Of a stretch of 64,000 nucleotides of DNA, positions 35,040 to 47,467 are shown piece after piece. Both the position numbers and the translations under genes were made by a program. Origin of the DNA: Gigaspora rosea (Eukaryota; Glomeromycota; Glomeromycetes; Diversisporales; Gigasporaceae); the NCBI GenBank assembly GCA_003550325.1, contig QKWP01000803.1:133463-197462 (forward strand). The letters run 5' to 3'. The first letter of the stretch is position 1. Every line of letters begins with the position of its first letter. Below the pieces are notes generated by a model. It saw only the letters and a list, made by a program, of their open reading frames with translations. It searched no databases and was not told where the DNA came from.

Positions 35040-37340
35040 TTGTGATAAACACAGAAATCGAATACATTAGAATATTCTATGACCCGTAACCTATAATTAA
35101 TACTTAAATTTTTTTGTCCAAAAGGAATTAATATTTATTATAGGCCTATTCATAATATTAATGTTATTAAGAAGACATATTATATAGTAGTAATAATATT
35201 TATTATTTATTAAAGTAAATTTAAAAAAAAACTTTATTGTAAACGAACTCTTGCCTATGAAATTCAAACATAATTTATGGCTTCACTTTACTAATATTTG
35301 AATCACGTTTATCCAATTTATAATTCAAGTAAAAATACTATTTAAAAAATCCTACTTATTTTCAAAATATATCACTTACTTGTTAATTATGAAACCCCTA
35401 GTAAAAAATTAAATAATTTCTGCATCATTCAAACCATAAACTGACAAGTTCAACATGAGCCTGATAAGAAAAAAGTATAAGAAATTTATAATACTTAGCA
35501 AAGTGTGTTCACTAATTTTTTTCCTCAGGAAGCTCAAGAAGTCCATATGGTCCTGCAAAGGGTACCTAGAAAGTTTTCTTTCCTTCTAATCCAAGTTAAT
35601 GCCCAATAATTCAAAGAAGTCAGCATAGTATTTGCAAAGTGCCTCTACTAGTACCTTGAAAAAGCTTTTTTTTCTTCAGGAAGGTTTTCACAATATGCGT
35701 TTATAGAAAGGTACACCTCTCTAAGTGCACGCCCATGGAACTATACTTTAACAACGTGCATTTAGAGAATATTAAAAAAAAGTGCATTTATAGAGATTTA
35801 GAGCAGGTTCAGGTTTAGGTTTAGATTCATTAAACATGAATCTGATCTTTATTGAACTAAACTAAACTTCAGAACCCTAGTTTTAGTGATTTAGTAAATT
35901 GTTTTTTGTTGGGTACTTCTAGTTGTTTTTTAGTGTTAATTCAATAGATTTATTATTTTTTGTAGTGTTTTAATAGGTTCTTTTCAAAAAAAGGTTCTTT
36001 ATCATTTTTTAGTATGTTTTTCGTTATTTTTTAGTAGGGTTTTCTATAAAGTTCTTTGTTATTTTTGGTGGGTTTATTTAGGGTTTATTATTGTTTTTTT
36101 TGTGGGCTTCTTCAGTAACTTCGTTAGCAGTTTTCTGTAAGTTCTTTTAGTAAATTTGTTGTTTTATAGTAGGTGTTTTGTAGTTTTTAGTAGGGTTTTT
36201 AGTTATTTTCTAATAGATTTTTTTTTGTTCTTGGTTGAATCTTTAGTTCATTCTTGTTCTTATTTTCATCTTATTTTCTTGCTATTTCAATTCTGTTTTC
36301 TTTCTTATTTTGTTCACTATTTTCATTTTATTTTCTTGTTGTCACATTCTTTTTTCTTAGTTCTAAAAAAAAACAATAATTAATAAAAATAAATTAAAAA
36401 AAATTAAAAAAATTAAAAAAAATAAATTAATAAATTATAGATTGAACCAGGTTTATTGTTCAACAGCAAATTTATAATAATATAATCTTATGTAAGATTT
36501 TATGAACTATAATATTTCGTAAAATATTTTAAAATATTTCAAAAAAGTTTACTAAAATGCACCTATGGTATTTTACACCATGTTATACAAAACTATTAGA
36601 ATAGCCAATCATAATTTAAAATCAGGTATATCAAAAAATTTCATTCTTTTGTTTATTTTTTTAAAAAAACATTCAAATCTCTAAATTTTTCTTATGAAAA
36701 CCACCTTTGGGACTCTAATAAAAAAAATTTCTTGCTAAATTTTGTATATACTAATGCCCCAATAAAATCCCAGACCTAATCCTAGCCCTAAAGTAATTAA
36801 AATTTATTTTTTGTTTTGTAAAAATTTATTTTTTTGTTTTTGTTACACGGATTTGCAAATCTAATTTGCCTATGGTGGTAAAACACTATAAGTGTATTTT
36901 ATAATAATTGTTTCAAAATATCAAATTTTCGAAATATTTAAAAAGTAATTTTGAAATATTTTAAAATATATTATGAAATATTTTAAACTCCTTTCAAATA
37001 TTTTAGTACTAGGAAACCAAGCTGGATCAGTAAATCTGTAACCTGGATCATGCATTAGACTAATTTCAAAATAGTTTGAAATAGTTTGATGATGTTCAAA
37101 TTCTGTACTACAAAGATTAGATTAGATCTTTTGTTTATAATTAGATCTTCTATTTTGTTTTTTTTTCACTTTTTTGTTTTTATTTCATTGTTTATTTTTG
37201 GTTTGTTTTTTGTTTTTGTTTTATTTTTTTGTTTTCATTTGTTTTTTTTCAATTTTTTTATTTATTTATTTTTAATTTTTTTAATTTTATTTTTATTTTT
37301 TTTATTTCGTCACTTTATAAGAAAACAAACAACTATTTGA
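35040..37340. other. T-rich noncoding sequence
   Basis: No credible gene. The plus strand is dominated by T between about 35880-36360 and 37130-37310, which generates Phe/Leu-only frames. Poly(T)-type low complexity. Confidence 0.5.
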
Positions 37341-37365
37341 AACCTTGTGCAAGCCAACCCAAACT

Positions 37366-37925
37366 GCTAACACTTTGCAAGTACATGTGACTAATATTTC
37401 TAGCAATTTCTAAATTTTTAAGAATGCTTCTTTAAAGAAATAAAGGTTTAGTTAGAAATTTATTTATTTTTCATATGATATAATTTGGAATTGTTTTTTT
37501 TTTTTTTTTTTTTTTTTAAAATTTGTTTTATTAATTTATTTTATTCTAGCACTTTGCAAGAAAAGAACTCTTACTTTCTAGCGCTTTTCAAGAGAACCAA
37601 CCCAGACTTTTTCAGCACTTTGCTACTTTTTTGGCTTTTGCAAAAACATTAATCTAGCTTTCGCAATTTTTGAATTTGCAAGAACATGAACTCTTACTTT
37701 AGAGAAATAAAGATTTGGGGCTTTGTTTATTTTTTTTATTAGTTTGCTTATACTTTTTGTTTTTTTATTTGTTTTTTTACTTATTTTTTTTAATCTTTAT
37801 TTATTTTATTTATTTCTGACTTTTTTGAAGACTTTTCTGGCTCTTTACAAAAACACAAGCTTTAATTTCTCTGGCACTTTGCAAGAATATACTAGATTTT
37901 TCTAGCAATTTGCAAGAACACCAAC
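37366..37925. repeat. Degenerate CTAGCACTTTGCAAGAACA repeat
   Basis: The word (C/G)CACTTTGCAAGAA or close variants recurs about eight times at irregular 35-100 bp spacing, separated by T-rich DNA. Confidence 0.5.
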
Positions 37926-37929
37926 ACTT

Positions 37930-39780
37930 CTAAAAAATTTTTGGCATTTTTTTCACTTTTTTGAAGTATTTAGAAAGAGAAAGTAAAACGAAGATTATAG
38001 CCAAAACAAAATAAATAGCCAAAGTGAAGACAATAAAAAACAAAGAAGCAAAGATAATAGCTAACTTTAGGATAAATAAAAATATGTGTGTAGGGCTAGT
38101 TTTTTGTATATAGTAATAGAATTAGATGCGAAGAGTAGTTAAAATAATATTTAATAATGTAAAAATAATACTGTAAAGAATGTATAATAATTAAAATATA
38201 ATATAAATAAAATATGTAAGGCCATATAATGTTAATTTTTTGGTTCTCATAACCCAGCCAGGCCATATTTTGGAAATTTTTGAAAAAATTTTTTTATATG
38301 TTTTAATAGTCGGGTGGGATTTCAAAAAAATTTTTTTAAAAATTTTATAAAATTTTATATATAAAATTTTTAAATAAAAGTTCAGCCGGCCGGTTCATTT
38401 TTTTTGTCTTATGTTATGAGAACCAAAAAATTAACTTTATATGGCCTAATATTGATTAAAAATATTTAAATATAATGTATAATAATAATAAATAAAAAAA
38501 TATAGAAAATTACTACAAATCACCACTAGTGATCATCACCGGTGATCTACAATGCATAAAACAAAATAAACAAAACAAACTAAATAAAAATTAAATCTCT
38601 TTAATATTAGGGTAAGGGCGCGAACTAGGATGGGGCAGAGGGTATAGTTTATACCAAAATTTTATGAGAATTTTTTTTTTGTATAAAAAAAAGTAGTTTC
38701 ATAGGCAAAATTTTAGGTTAGAAGCAATTTTAGGAATTTTTTAAAAATTTTTGTTTTTGTTACACAAAAATTGATCTACATGTTACAACTGATCCTGAAT
38801 TTTAATTGGTAAATTGAATACCAGTGATGGTCACCGGTGGTGATAAATAGCAAACTTCAATTTTATATTAAATTGCAAAACCTTGCAAAATAATACAAAA
38901 ACTTGTAAAAAAGCATGATTATGTAAATACAGTAATTATAAATCAAACAAGTAGTGTTAAACACTAGTATGTAGTATAACATAAAGATCAATATCAAAAA
39001 AATAAATAAACAAAAGTTCAAGTTGATAAATATTAAGTTAAAGTAATAGTTAGAGTTAAGGTGAGGCATAGTATATAGTAAAATTTCACAAAGGGGGGTT
39101 TTTTTTTTAAAAAAAAGATAGTTTTATAAATAAAATTTTGAGTTAGAAGGTATTTTTTAAAAAAAATAGCAAAAAAACAAAAATTTTATATTATACCTGA
39201 TCTTTACATTATACTGTATTTAAAAAATTTGATTGGTAAAAATCATTATGGTGTTGAGCACCAGTAGTGTGATTTAAATATGTATATCATTTATTTATTT
39301 TTTAAAAAATTTTGAAATTTGTGAAAATTTGCAAAATATTGCAAAACAATATGAAAAGATTACAAAATATGCCTTTTGCGACCCCTGTAATAAAGATAAT
39401 TTGCATTTTTTTATTTGATCTATTTTGTATTATTACACAATATATTTTGAAATATTTTGAAATAACACTGTAATATAACTGCAACATAATATACCATGAT
39501 GATCATAAGATTTTTGTAATATTGTGGGTTATAATATCTTACATAAAATTACATATATATAATTCGCTGATGTTATATATTAAACCCAGTTTTAATATCT
39601 TTTTTTAATAAATTTTATTAATAAATTTTTTAATAATTTTTAAATATATATAATCAACTAATTGATTTGATCACATGCATCATGTGCTCTATATAAGTAC
39701 ATAATACTGTGATTGAATTTAATTGGCTAATCACAAGGTCTCCATGGCAATAGATCTCTATAAAATAATATCTATTTAGG
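37930..39780. other. Noncoding sequence with recurring GGTGACCATCACTG words
   Basis: CACTAGTGATCATCACCGGTGAT (38523-38546), CCAGTGATGGTCACCGGTGG (38821-38840), and GTGATGGTCACCGG again at 52829. Otherwise there is only the MITE at 38219. Confidence 0.45.
38219..38447. mobile_element. 229-bp MITE (AGGCCATATAATG ends)
   Basis: AGGCCATATAATGTTAATTT on the left mirrors AAATTAACTTTATATGGCCT on the right; arms extend through GGTTCTCATAAC/GTTATGAGAACC. The interior is A/T homopolymer-rich. Confidence 0.7.
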
Positions 39781-40335
39781 GATAAAGTATAAATAGATTA
39801 TTTATCATACGATTTTGGTAGTACATTGGAATTTTATACAAAATTTGAAATATACTACTAATAAAAGTTTTTTAAAAACTATTGTCAATCTTTACCAAAA
39901 TTTGGTATATACAGATTAAACCTTCTATTTATAGTAGTAAAATCTTTAGTGGTTGTATTATTTTAAAAAATATACTTCCTTATAAGCTAAATTTGCTAGA
40001 GAGGCTTTAAATTTGCTGGAATTATACAAAAAACAAATAGTAAAATATTTCTAAAACAGATAATTATTCAATTAAAGTTGTGTTTACTATATAATCTGTC
40101 TATTTTTTATTATTATTTTTAATATTTTTCCAAAATTAGCAACAGAGAGTTTTCAGAAATATGAAAATATTTTCAAGTCCATAACCAAAAAGAAATCACT
40201 AGAGAAAGTTTAAATATTAGTTCTAACAATTCAGTTCCAAATTTAAATTTTAGCAAATTGAAGTTAATTTTTTGCACAAAAAAATTTACAAAGCATATCA
40301 TATAATAAATAATTTATATACAATAATCTAAGTTG
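39778..40335. mobile_element. Imperfect fold-back element beside the 8.15-kb transposon
   Basis: AGTATAAATAGATTATTTATCATACGAT at the left is mirrored by ATATCATATAATAAATAATTTATATAC at the right. A related left end occurs at 34975 (AAGGGTAGAGTATACATAGA). Confidence 0.45.
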
Positions 40336-40357
40336 GCTAATATCTAAAATACGATCC

Positions 40358-40365
40358 ACCTGGAC
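40358..40365. repeat. Left target-site duplication ACCTGGAC
   Basis: Exact 8-bp copy of the sequence found immediately outside the right terminus at 48520-48527. Confidence 0.8.
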
Positions 40366-41920
40366 AAAACCCTGAAATATACATAGATAGGTAAGGTGAC
40401 TTTTAAATTTTTTATTAATTGCTATAAGCAAGGCTTTTTTATAAGATCAGTATGCAAAATTTGTACTTTACAATAAAAAAATTAAAAAAATACGCAAACT
40501 AAAATTCTAACCTCGGGCATAGTATAAAATTTTATAGTAATACAGTAATATATAAAATTACAATTTTTAGTATCAGAGCGTGTTATTTTTTAAAAAAAAT
40601 TCTCACGTATAAAAACTTGTACAAACATATGTATGTACATACTAAGGCTCTATATTTAATAAAACACATGCTATTACCGGAATTATTCCCATAAATTGAT
40701 TAACTAAAAAATAAAAGTAAAAATAAAATGTCCTTAAAAATAATTTAAAATAAAAAATAAATAAATAGATTAATAAAAAAAAAGGGCATATTTAAATTAA
40801 ATAAAATATTAAGTTAAAAAAAAAATAAATAAATAAATATTAAAATATTAAATAAAAAACGCAAAAAAAAAATAAATATTATACTAAATTAAACTAATTT
40901 ATTTTTAATAATTATTAAATTTTTTAAACGATACTAATTTCTAAACTTTAACTAATAGCTAATTATTAGTTTGTTTATATTTTAAAATTTTATTTATAAA
41001 ATAAAATTTTAAATAATTATTTCATATTATATTAAATTTTGTATACTTACTTTGTATTACATTAAATTTGTTCAACAATTATTTTAATTATTTCTTTTTG
41101 ATTAAAATAATTAAAATATTGTTTTTCTTTTTCTACTAATTTTAAAATATTATTTTCAATTAATACACCAGCTGCTCCAATATGATAAATAATATTAGAA
41201 GCTAAATAATGTGTTAAAATATTATATCCTTCCATTGTTGTATCACTAAATAAATCTCGATAAATTGGCATATAAACTTGTAACGATATATAAGATATAT
41301 CATTTAAATTCATTACTGCCTCATCAATATAACAATGCCGGTTATAAGCTTCAAAATAAACTGCAATAACTTTTCCTACACATAATTGATTTCCATAAAT
41401 TACAAAGATATAATTATCTTTAACTAATGAAAAATCTTCTGAAATATTCACATTTTCAATATTTGGAACTTTAATAATAAATTAAATTGATTAGTAAATT
41501 ATAAACTTATAATAAAATTAAAAAAAATTATTATTAAAGTTTTAATTGTATTTGTTTTAAATATAATTAACAAAAATACATACTTTGAATTAAAGATTTT
41601 TGCTTTTTTGATTTGTGTTTGTTTGTTTGTGCTAATTCTTTAGTATGTATTTGAGCTAAAGAATTAGACATATTTTTATGAGCTTCTTTCCATCGTTTTT
41701 CATGTTGTTTAACTGATCTTTGTTCAGGATTTTCATTATTAGAAAAATATTCAACAATATGACTAGCCTTATTTGGATAAATTGTCATAGTATTAATATT
41801 AAATTTTGTAGAAACTGATTTAATATTAAACTTTCGCTCTAGTAGTCTTGAAGTATAAGCTTCATGTCTTTGTCGTTGTTGTAATAAAAGTTCAAAATCT
41901 AAATTATTTTCTGATCCATA

Positions 41921-41923
41921 TCA
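41921..41923 (-). other. In-frame TGA stop in transposase exon 7 (codon 949)
   Basis: Lies five codons into the exon that starts at 41937. Downstream the frame is open for more than 110 codons (YGSENNLDFELLLQQRQRH onward), so the exon is real and the stop is a lesion. Confidence 0.6.
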
Positions 41924-42592
41924 AAATTCTAAATCAACTATATTTAAAAATTATTAAATATAAAATATAATTATAATCAAAATATTTATAATATTATTAA
42001 AATTAACTTACCACTATCACTATTATATAAAGTAGAAGAATCTTCAATAGAGCTATTTACTTGCAAACTTCCATCTTGAAACAAATTACTTGATAGAATT
42101 TCTTCATTATAGTTTTGTATTGTAATATGTTTCATTTTACAAGAAGCTTCAGTTATCGCTGTAGAAATACTAATTTCATTATTTTCATCTTGCTTATTAT
42201 TTGTAAAATTAATTATTTCATTATCCATATTAGTTGAAACCTCTTCTTCGTGAATAACAACAAATACTTGTGGAAAATTTGATTTAAAAAAATCATCTAT
42301 AGGCATGATATTAAGAAATTCTGCAAGTTCACAAGCTAATTGATAAGAATGTTTAATTGTTTGTGAAATTTGCTTATCAGTTGGCCATAATCTTAATAAT
42401 TCCAATGTCGATTCATTTAAATTTCCATAATTATAATCAAAATGATAACCTAATAATTAAAATTTAATATTAAAAATAATTATAAATATTAATTAAAATT
42501 TTACAAGTACTAGATATATTGCTATGAAAATATAGTATCTGAGTTATCAAATAATATTATATCTAGTATTTGTAGAACCTTAATATTAATGA

Positions 42593-42670
42593 ATATAGGG
42601 GTAAGTCAGTAGAAAAGGGACAAATTTATCTAATAAATTTGTCCCTTTTCTACTGACTCACCCCCATATA
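42593..42670. mobile_element. 78-bp palindromic MITE in intron 5 of the transposase gene
   Basis: Near-perfect hairpin: TAAGTCAGTAGAAAAGGGAC on the left mirrors GTCCCTTTTCTACTGACTCA on the right, with outer GGGG/CCCC and a few-base loop. It lies within the intron between 42695 and 42450, so it would not alter the coding exons. Confidence 0.7.
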
Positions 42671-44397
42671 TTAAATAAAAAATAATAATATTTACCTTGA
42701 TGAATAGTTTTATCTTTAGTAAAACTTAATTTTTCTGATCTTAAAGCTTTACCATATTGAGATATTTTAGGAATCATTTGAATTAAATCAAGAAAGTCAA
42801 AATCTGAATTTAATTGATGTGCAATGCCAAAAAAATGTTCAACTGGCTCAGATTCATGAAACCAAGGTAATAATGGTATTTGTGGATAATATTCACGATG
42901 AGCCTTAACTAATAAAACAAGTGATTCACAAAGTGAAGTAAAAATAGCAAATGTTTGATTTGCTAAAAAATTTTGTTTTAATGAAATAAAATTAGGATAT
43001 TTTTGAGAAAGAATTTCTATATGAGTACGCCATAATTGAATAAAAAAATAGCCTGTCATAACTATTCTAATTCGTTCAAGTGGTGCAATATCTCGATTTA
43101 GATAACTATCAATTATTTCGCCTTTAAAATATAATATAATTAATATAATTTTAAAATAAAAAATTACATATTTATTAATATATATTATATTTACCTAATA
43201 CAAAAAGATAAATTGCAAACCCTTCTATTCCAGTTTTGACTTGATTATTAGTTGTTAAGCATTTACGAAAATTTGATGAACAAAAAGTTCGATAAGCTGC
43301 TGCATCATCTTGTTGGTCCAGTTTAATAACATCATTTTTAAATATTAAAGAATCCTGCTGATTAATAAGCTGTAAAAGGTGATCATATCGAGCTGAAGAG
43401 TTGCCAAAAGTCAATAAACGTGCACCAGACATTATAGCATTTCGTGCTGTTTTTTTAGCATGTTTGGGATCTTGAATACGTATTACAGGACCAATATTAT
43501 CAAATATAGGACATGAAAAATTAATGTTTAAATCAGGTTCTTTAACTATTAGTTTTTCATTAGTTTGAATTTTAGAAATTGATTGTTGTGCTTGAAATTC
43601 TGTTATAGCTCCATCAGATCCCAAAGAAAGTATATGAAGACCAAGTAGCGGTGCAATCTCAATAATTAATTGCTTATGTAATTGTAATATTGAATCTGCA
43701 GTATCCGACCCATTATTTGGAATTAGAGCAATAACTATTGGAGGAAATGCAGGTAATGGTACCTTTTATATATACAAATTAGTAACTTATATAGTATTTA
43801 ATATATAAATATTAATTTATAATTATAAAAATATACCTGTAAAAGATAAGCACGAACACTTTTTGCAATTCTATCTTCTGCTTTGATTTTATTGATTATT
43901 CTTGGAATATCACTATATATATTAACTTTTGTTTCTTCATTTGATAATACAGATCCAATAATACATCCAAGATTAGATAAATATCGTAATCCTAATTTAA
44001 GTTTTGTGTTATTCGTCATAGCAGCAATTGGTCCATTATAATTAATTGTATCAAGAAGTCTCTTAAATTTAGCTACATTTTCATAGCATAATTCAGGATT
44101 AGTTAAGTATTCATTATTATTTCTTCTTAACATTCTATAAAAAAAAAATAAATTAATTTATAAATTAATAAATTTAAAAATAAACAAATAATATAACTAA
44201 TTATAACTAAAAATTTTAATTTTTCGGTTATAATTAGAATATTACAATAAATTAAATAGTAAAAATTTATGAATTTTAATAATTTAGTAATATTCTAATT
44301 GCAATTAGAAAAATTAAAATAGTTAAATCTTCAATTACAATCAAATAATGATACAATTTCTAATTACCTAATTGACTGAATTGATCTACCTTCTAGA

Positions 44398-44400
44398 TTT
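44398..44400 (-). other. Single-base deletion (frameshift) in transposase exon 2
   Basis: After LGGISSRALDIFRQ the frame hits TAG. Adding one base in this T run keeps the frame open (LEGRSIQSI) to the donor at 44367 and leaves two bases. That is exactly the phase the next exon needs to continue into MLRRNNNEYL. Confidence 0.7.
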
Positions 44401-44677
44401 GACGAAATATATCTAAAGCTCTTGAACTAATTCCTCCCAATATTACTAAAAAATTGGTAAATTCTTCACTATATTTTAAATTTTTATTTGATTTGTTTTT
44501 CATCTTCTGTTCAATTGCATTACTCATAACTTCACAAAGACCAGTAAATATTGGTGCATCATTAAAAGCACCTTTTAATGCTTTGTCTGCAAGAATAATC
44601 CATGAATTTTCTGATTGTGTTTTAGATTCATTATTAAGTATATTCCAAATATCACGAAGATCATGATTTTGAAGATT

Positions 44678-44680
44678 TCA
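44678..44680 (-). other. In-frame TGA stop in transposase exon 2 (codon 263)
   Basis: Lies between YWDGNPLK and NLQNHDLRDIW in one continuous frame. Also explained by CGA to TGA. Confidence 0.65.
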
Positions 44681-44746
44681 TTTTAAAGGATTACCATCCC
44701 AATAATGTTTAGGTGTAAATTTAGTATTATTAGATGATGGTAAAGG

Positions 44747-44749
44747 TCA
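44747..44749 (-). other. In-frame TGA stop in transposase exon 2 (codon 240)
   Basis: Coding frame is open on both sides (NQNLCNKIA before, PLPSSNNTKFTPKHYWDGNP after). A C-to-T change in CGA would explain it. Confidence 0.65.
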
Positions 44750-45083
44750 TGCAATTTTGTTGCATAAATTTTGGTTATATCGAATAGAAGAACATTCAGT
44801 ATATATGTTTCCTTTTTTAGCAAATCTGGTACAAGTTTTTGCACGTACTGCATTACCTTTAATGAATTATAGTATTAATATTAAAAAGTATTATAAGAAT
44901 TAGATTAATATTTTCTATAAATTACATACTTGACCGATCAATTTTCCAAACAGATTCTGCAAAAAGCGCACAATTTAATTGTCTTTTTTGTTTAAAATTT
45001 AACTTTTTTCTACTAAATTTTTGTACAAATAGATGAGGAAAAAGTTCACGTGCAACAATTTTAATATGACGACAACCACCAAA

Positions 45084-45086
45084 TTA
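45084..45086 (-). other. In-frame TAA stop in transposase exon 1 (codon 152)
   Basis: The frame continues open for 51 codons past this stop, through GGCRHIK and ARELFPHLFVQKFSRKK, to the donor at 44929. A single C-to-T change in CAA would explain it. Confidence 0.7.
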
Positions 45087-45539
45087 TGCAGGAGTTCGTT
45101 TTATATATTTTGAAATTTCTACAGACTGGAGACCAATACAAATTAACCGCTTCTTATTGGATTGTATATAATCTAATTCATCCATACTTATAGCTTGAAA
45201 TTTTTGATCTGAATCTTTATCTATTTCATCAATTTGTATTAAGTCATCATCATCCATATTATCGTAAACATCGGAATCATATTCAATTTCTTCATTATAA
45301 TCCTCTTCTCTATAATGTTCTTTTTGCTCTACTGGTTGAAACCAATTGTAAATTGTTCTTTGACCTTCATTTGCTTTATATCCAGAACATTGAACATAAC
45401 GATTAAGATAATCTTCTTCCCATTTTCTATTAAGTTTAATTGTTTTACCACATATGCATACTACTTTTTTGGGATGTATAATGCAAGCTATATATTTGTA
45501 TTTTGAAAGTCTTTTGAAACTGTATTTCCAATCTGTCAT

Positions 45540-46677
45540 ATTTTAAATATTTTAGAAAGATCAGAGTTTTTTTTTTTAATGCATAAATTATTAAAGTTTA
45601 TGATTTTTACTAACCTGATTATCGCTCATGCTACATTTCCTTTTTTGACTAAAATGGAGCTATATTTTTTCCAAATTTTTTTTATGAATTTCGGTTCATG
45701 TTCATTATATATTAACTATAAAGTATAAATTTATTTATAAAATTATTATTTTCTATTATTGGAAATTCTCTATTGAACTATATACCAGAGTTTTTAATAA
45801 AATTATTAAGATTGAATTTGTTTTCCATTTATTCACATATTTGTTAGACTTTTGAAAAAGTAAAGTCATTCATAAAACCAACCGCTTGGAATCTTCACTA
45901 ATCTACATATTGCAGTATTGTTATTGTTTTATTCAAAGTTAGAAGAGATTAAGTGAATTGCTAAAAAACTTTAAAAACAAGTAATATTCAGAAATATTAA
46001 GGGTATTGTATGCTTTTTTGACTAGGATCTGCTTCTGTTTTTAGCAAAAAATTTGATATAGAAAGAAATAAAAGTCTTACCAAATTGAGACAATTTTATA
46101 TTGTTCTGGTATTTGGTTGAAAAATTCGAGGTGAATGTAAAACCGGAAGTAAAATAATAGGTTATAGCAGTTTATATTATATAAAATTCGAGGTGGATGC
46201 ATTCAAACTATTTCTTATCTCATAATTTAGTGGATTAAACCTAGGGAAATCTGTGTTGCCTTCTCTTCTCCCTATGCAGACAATGATAGCGACAATTACG
46301 CCCTCTATAAACATAAATTTTAGGGAGATAACAGTCAGATCCTAGGTCTACCTTTAAAGGTTATGACTGCACTTAAGAAAACTATTATTATAAATAGTCA
46401 GAGGCCCTATCGCTCAATATTAGAACGAAATTTTTTGCTTGACTAAATATACTCAAAGTTCTAATAGTAAAAAAATCGTAAAAAAAATCATACAAAAAAG
46501 GTTTTATATCAATTTTATAACAATGTTATGTGGCTAGCTAGTGGCTAGCTAAATTTAGTAAATATTCACATCGCAAGTATTGTTGTTGTTATATTTTAAC
46601 ATACAATTATGCAAGGTCGGTTTAGGATTTAGAGGATCTTATTTGTTTAAGATAGTTATTTCGGCTAGAACAGATTA
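45540..46677. other. Noncoding part of the 8.15-kb transposon
   Basis: Upstream of the transposase start. I see no further credible exon; a possible ATGAGCGATAATCAG|GTTAGT upstream exon fails on phase. Confidence 0.4.
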
Positions 46678-46871
46678 CTGTCACCCCTTGATATAGTCAC
46701 ACTACTGATATGAAGATATTTTTAAAACTAATAGAAAAAAATAATTTTTTTTATATTAAAATTTTTTATTAAGTTATAACAAAAATTTTTAATATTAAAA
46801 AAATTAAATATTTTTTATTAGTTTTAAAAATATCTTCATATCAGTAGTGTGACTATATCGAGGGGTGACAG
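46678..46871. mobile_element. 194-bp TA-flanked MITE (CTGTCACCCC ends)
   Basis: Long terminal inverted repeats begin CTGTCACCCCTTGATATAGT on the left, with the mirrored end GGGGTGACAG on the right. TA lies on both flanks (46676-46677, 46872-46873). The duplication and length fit a Tc1/mariner-type non-autonomous element. It is nested in the 8.15-kb transposon. Confidence 0.75.
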
Positions 46872-47101
46872 TATTTTTGTAAAATACGTACTATCAAAAT
46901 TATCTATTTAAAGAAGTTCACATAATCTCGCATAATAAGGGTTTCAGAATTAAAATCCGTATTTGTTATCAAATACTGTAGTAATACTGTAGTAATACCT
47001 AAACCATTTATTAAAATTCGACTTATTTATATGATCTTCCTTATTATAAATTATTTTACTGTTGCATAATCAATACTGCTTCTAATATCGGTAGCATAAA
47101 T

Positions 47102-47374
47102 AAGACTGTTACTAGACAAACTCGACGAGAATTCTACGAAGACCACGGCATAGTTGGCAGCAACGACAAATTATTTTGATCCAACAAATACGAAAGTAAT
47201 GTCAAAACCGCTGAAGGAGTTTACATAGACGCCATCTTAAAAGCAACCGAGATAGTAGGAGACAAACCCCTAAACGACTTAGAAAAAACCGCATTAATAA
47301 AGCATAATAAAGGCGGAACAGAAGCAAAAACGAGAACAGCAAAAAAACTTAAAGATTGCGGGCGGTTGGATTAA
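47102..47374 (+). pseudogene. Coding-like relic of unknown family, one internal TGA
   Basis: A 90-codon frame interrupted only by TGA at 47177-47179. It contains QTRREFYEDHGIVGS and then, after the stop, EGVYIDAILKATEIVGDKPL and NKGGTEAKTRTAKKLKD. Shifting frame near 47360 continues with GWIKQWRNLAKVRCVKFAE and a stop. Its C content is visibly higher than the surrounding sequence, and codon use looks protein-coding. I do not recognise the family. It lies inside the 8.15-kb transposon. Confidence 0.45.
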
Positions 47375-47467
47375 GCAATGGCGAAATCTGGCAAAGGTGA
47401 GATGTGTTAAATTTGCCGAATAATTATGAAAATTTCTTGATTCTCATTTATAAATTACTTTACTCAC

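Larger units (their letters stand above)
41062..45539 (-). pseudogene. Eight-exon transposase-like gene, inactivated
   Basis: Minus-strand exons: 45539-44930, 44856-44368, 44134-43837, 43762-43195, 43121-42696, 42449-42012, 41937-41584, 41468-41062. All seven introns are GT-AG and phases agree throughout, giving 1196 codon positions plus a stop once one missing base is allowed for. Visible parts: a CxCG zinc-finger-like N-terminus (Cys28, Cys30, Cys51), an acidic stretch near 75-112, SDGA (Asp516), IQDPKHAKKTARN (Asp564, His567), and SEPVEHFFG (Glu750). Placement of these acidic residues suggests an RNase H-like DDE core; DPKHAKKTARN resembles the DxxHxxKxxRN of P/THAP9 transposases. From memory the whole protein matches an uncharacterised family expanded in Glomeromycotina and Basidiomycota. 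Inactivating changes: TAA at 45084-45086, TGA at 44747-44749, TGA at 44678-44680, a one-base deletion in the T run at 44398-44400, and TGA at 41921-41923. It sits wholly inside the 8.15-kb transposon and is its likely transposase source. Confidence 0.75.

Noticed and set aside
36156..37905. Three Phe/Leu-rich plus-strand frames
   Set aside because: They arise from T-rich low-complexity DNA and have no domain or codon signal.
45597..45640. An extra upstream exon ATGAGCGATAATCAG with a GTTAGT donor for the transposase
   Set aside because: The only nearby acceptor joins it to the first exon in a frame that soon reaches a stop, so the start at 45539 is kept.
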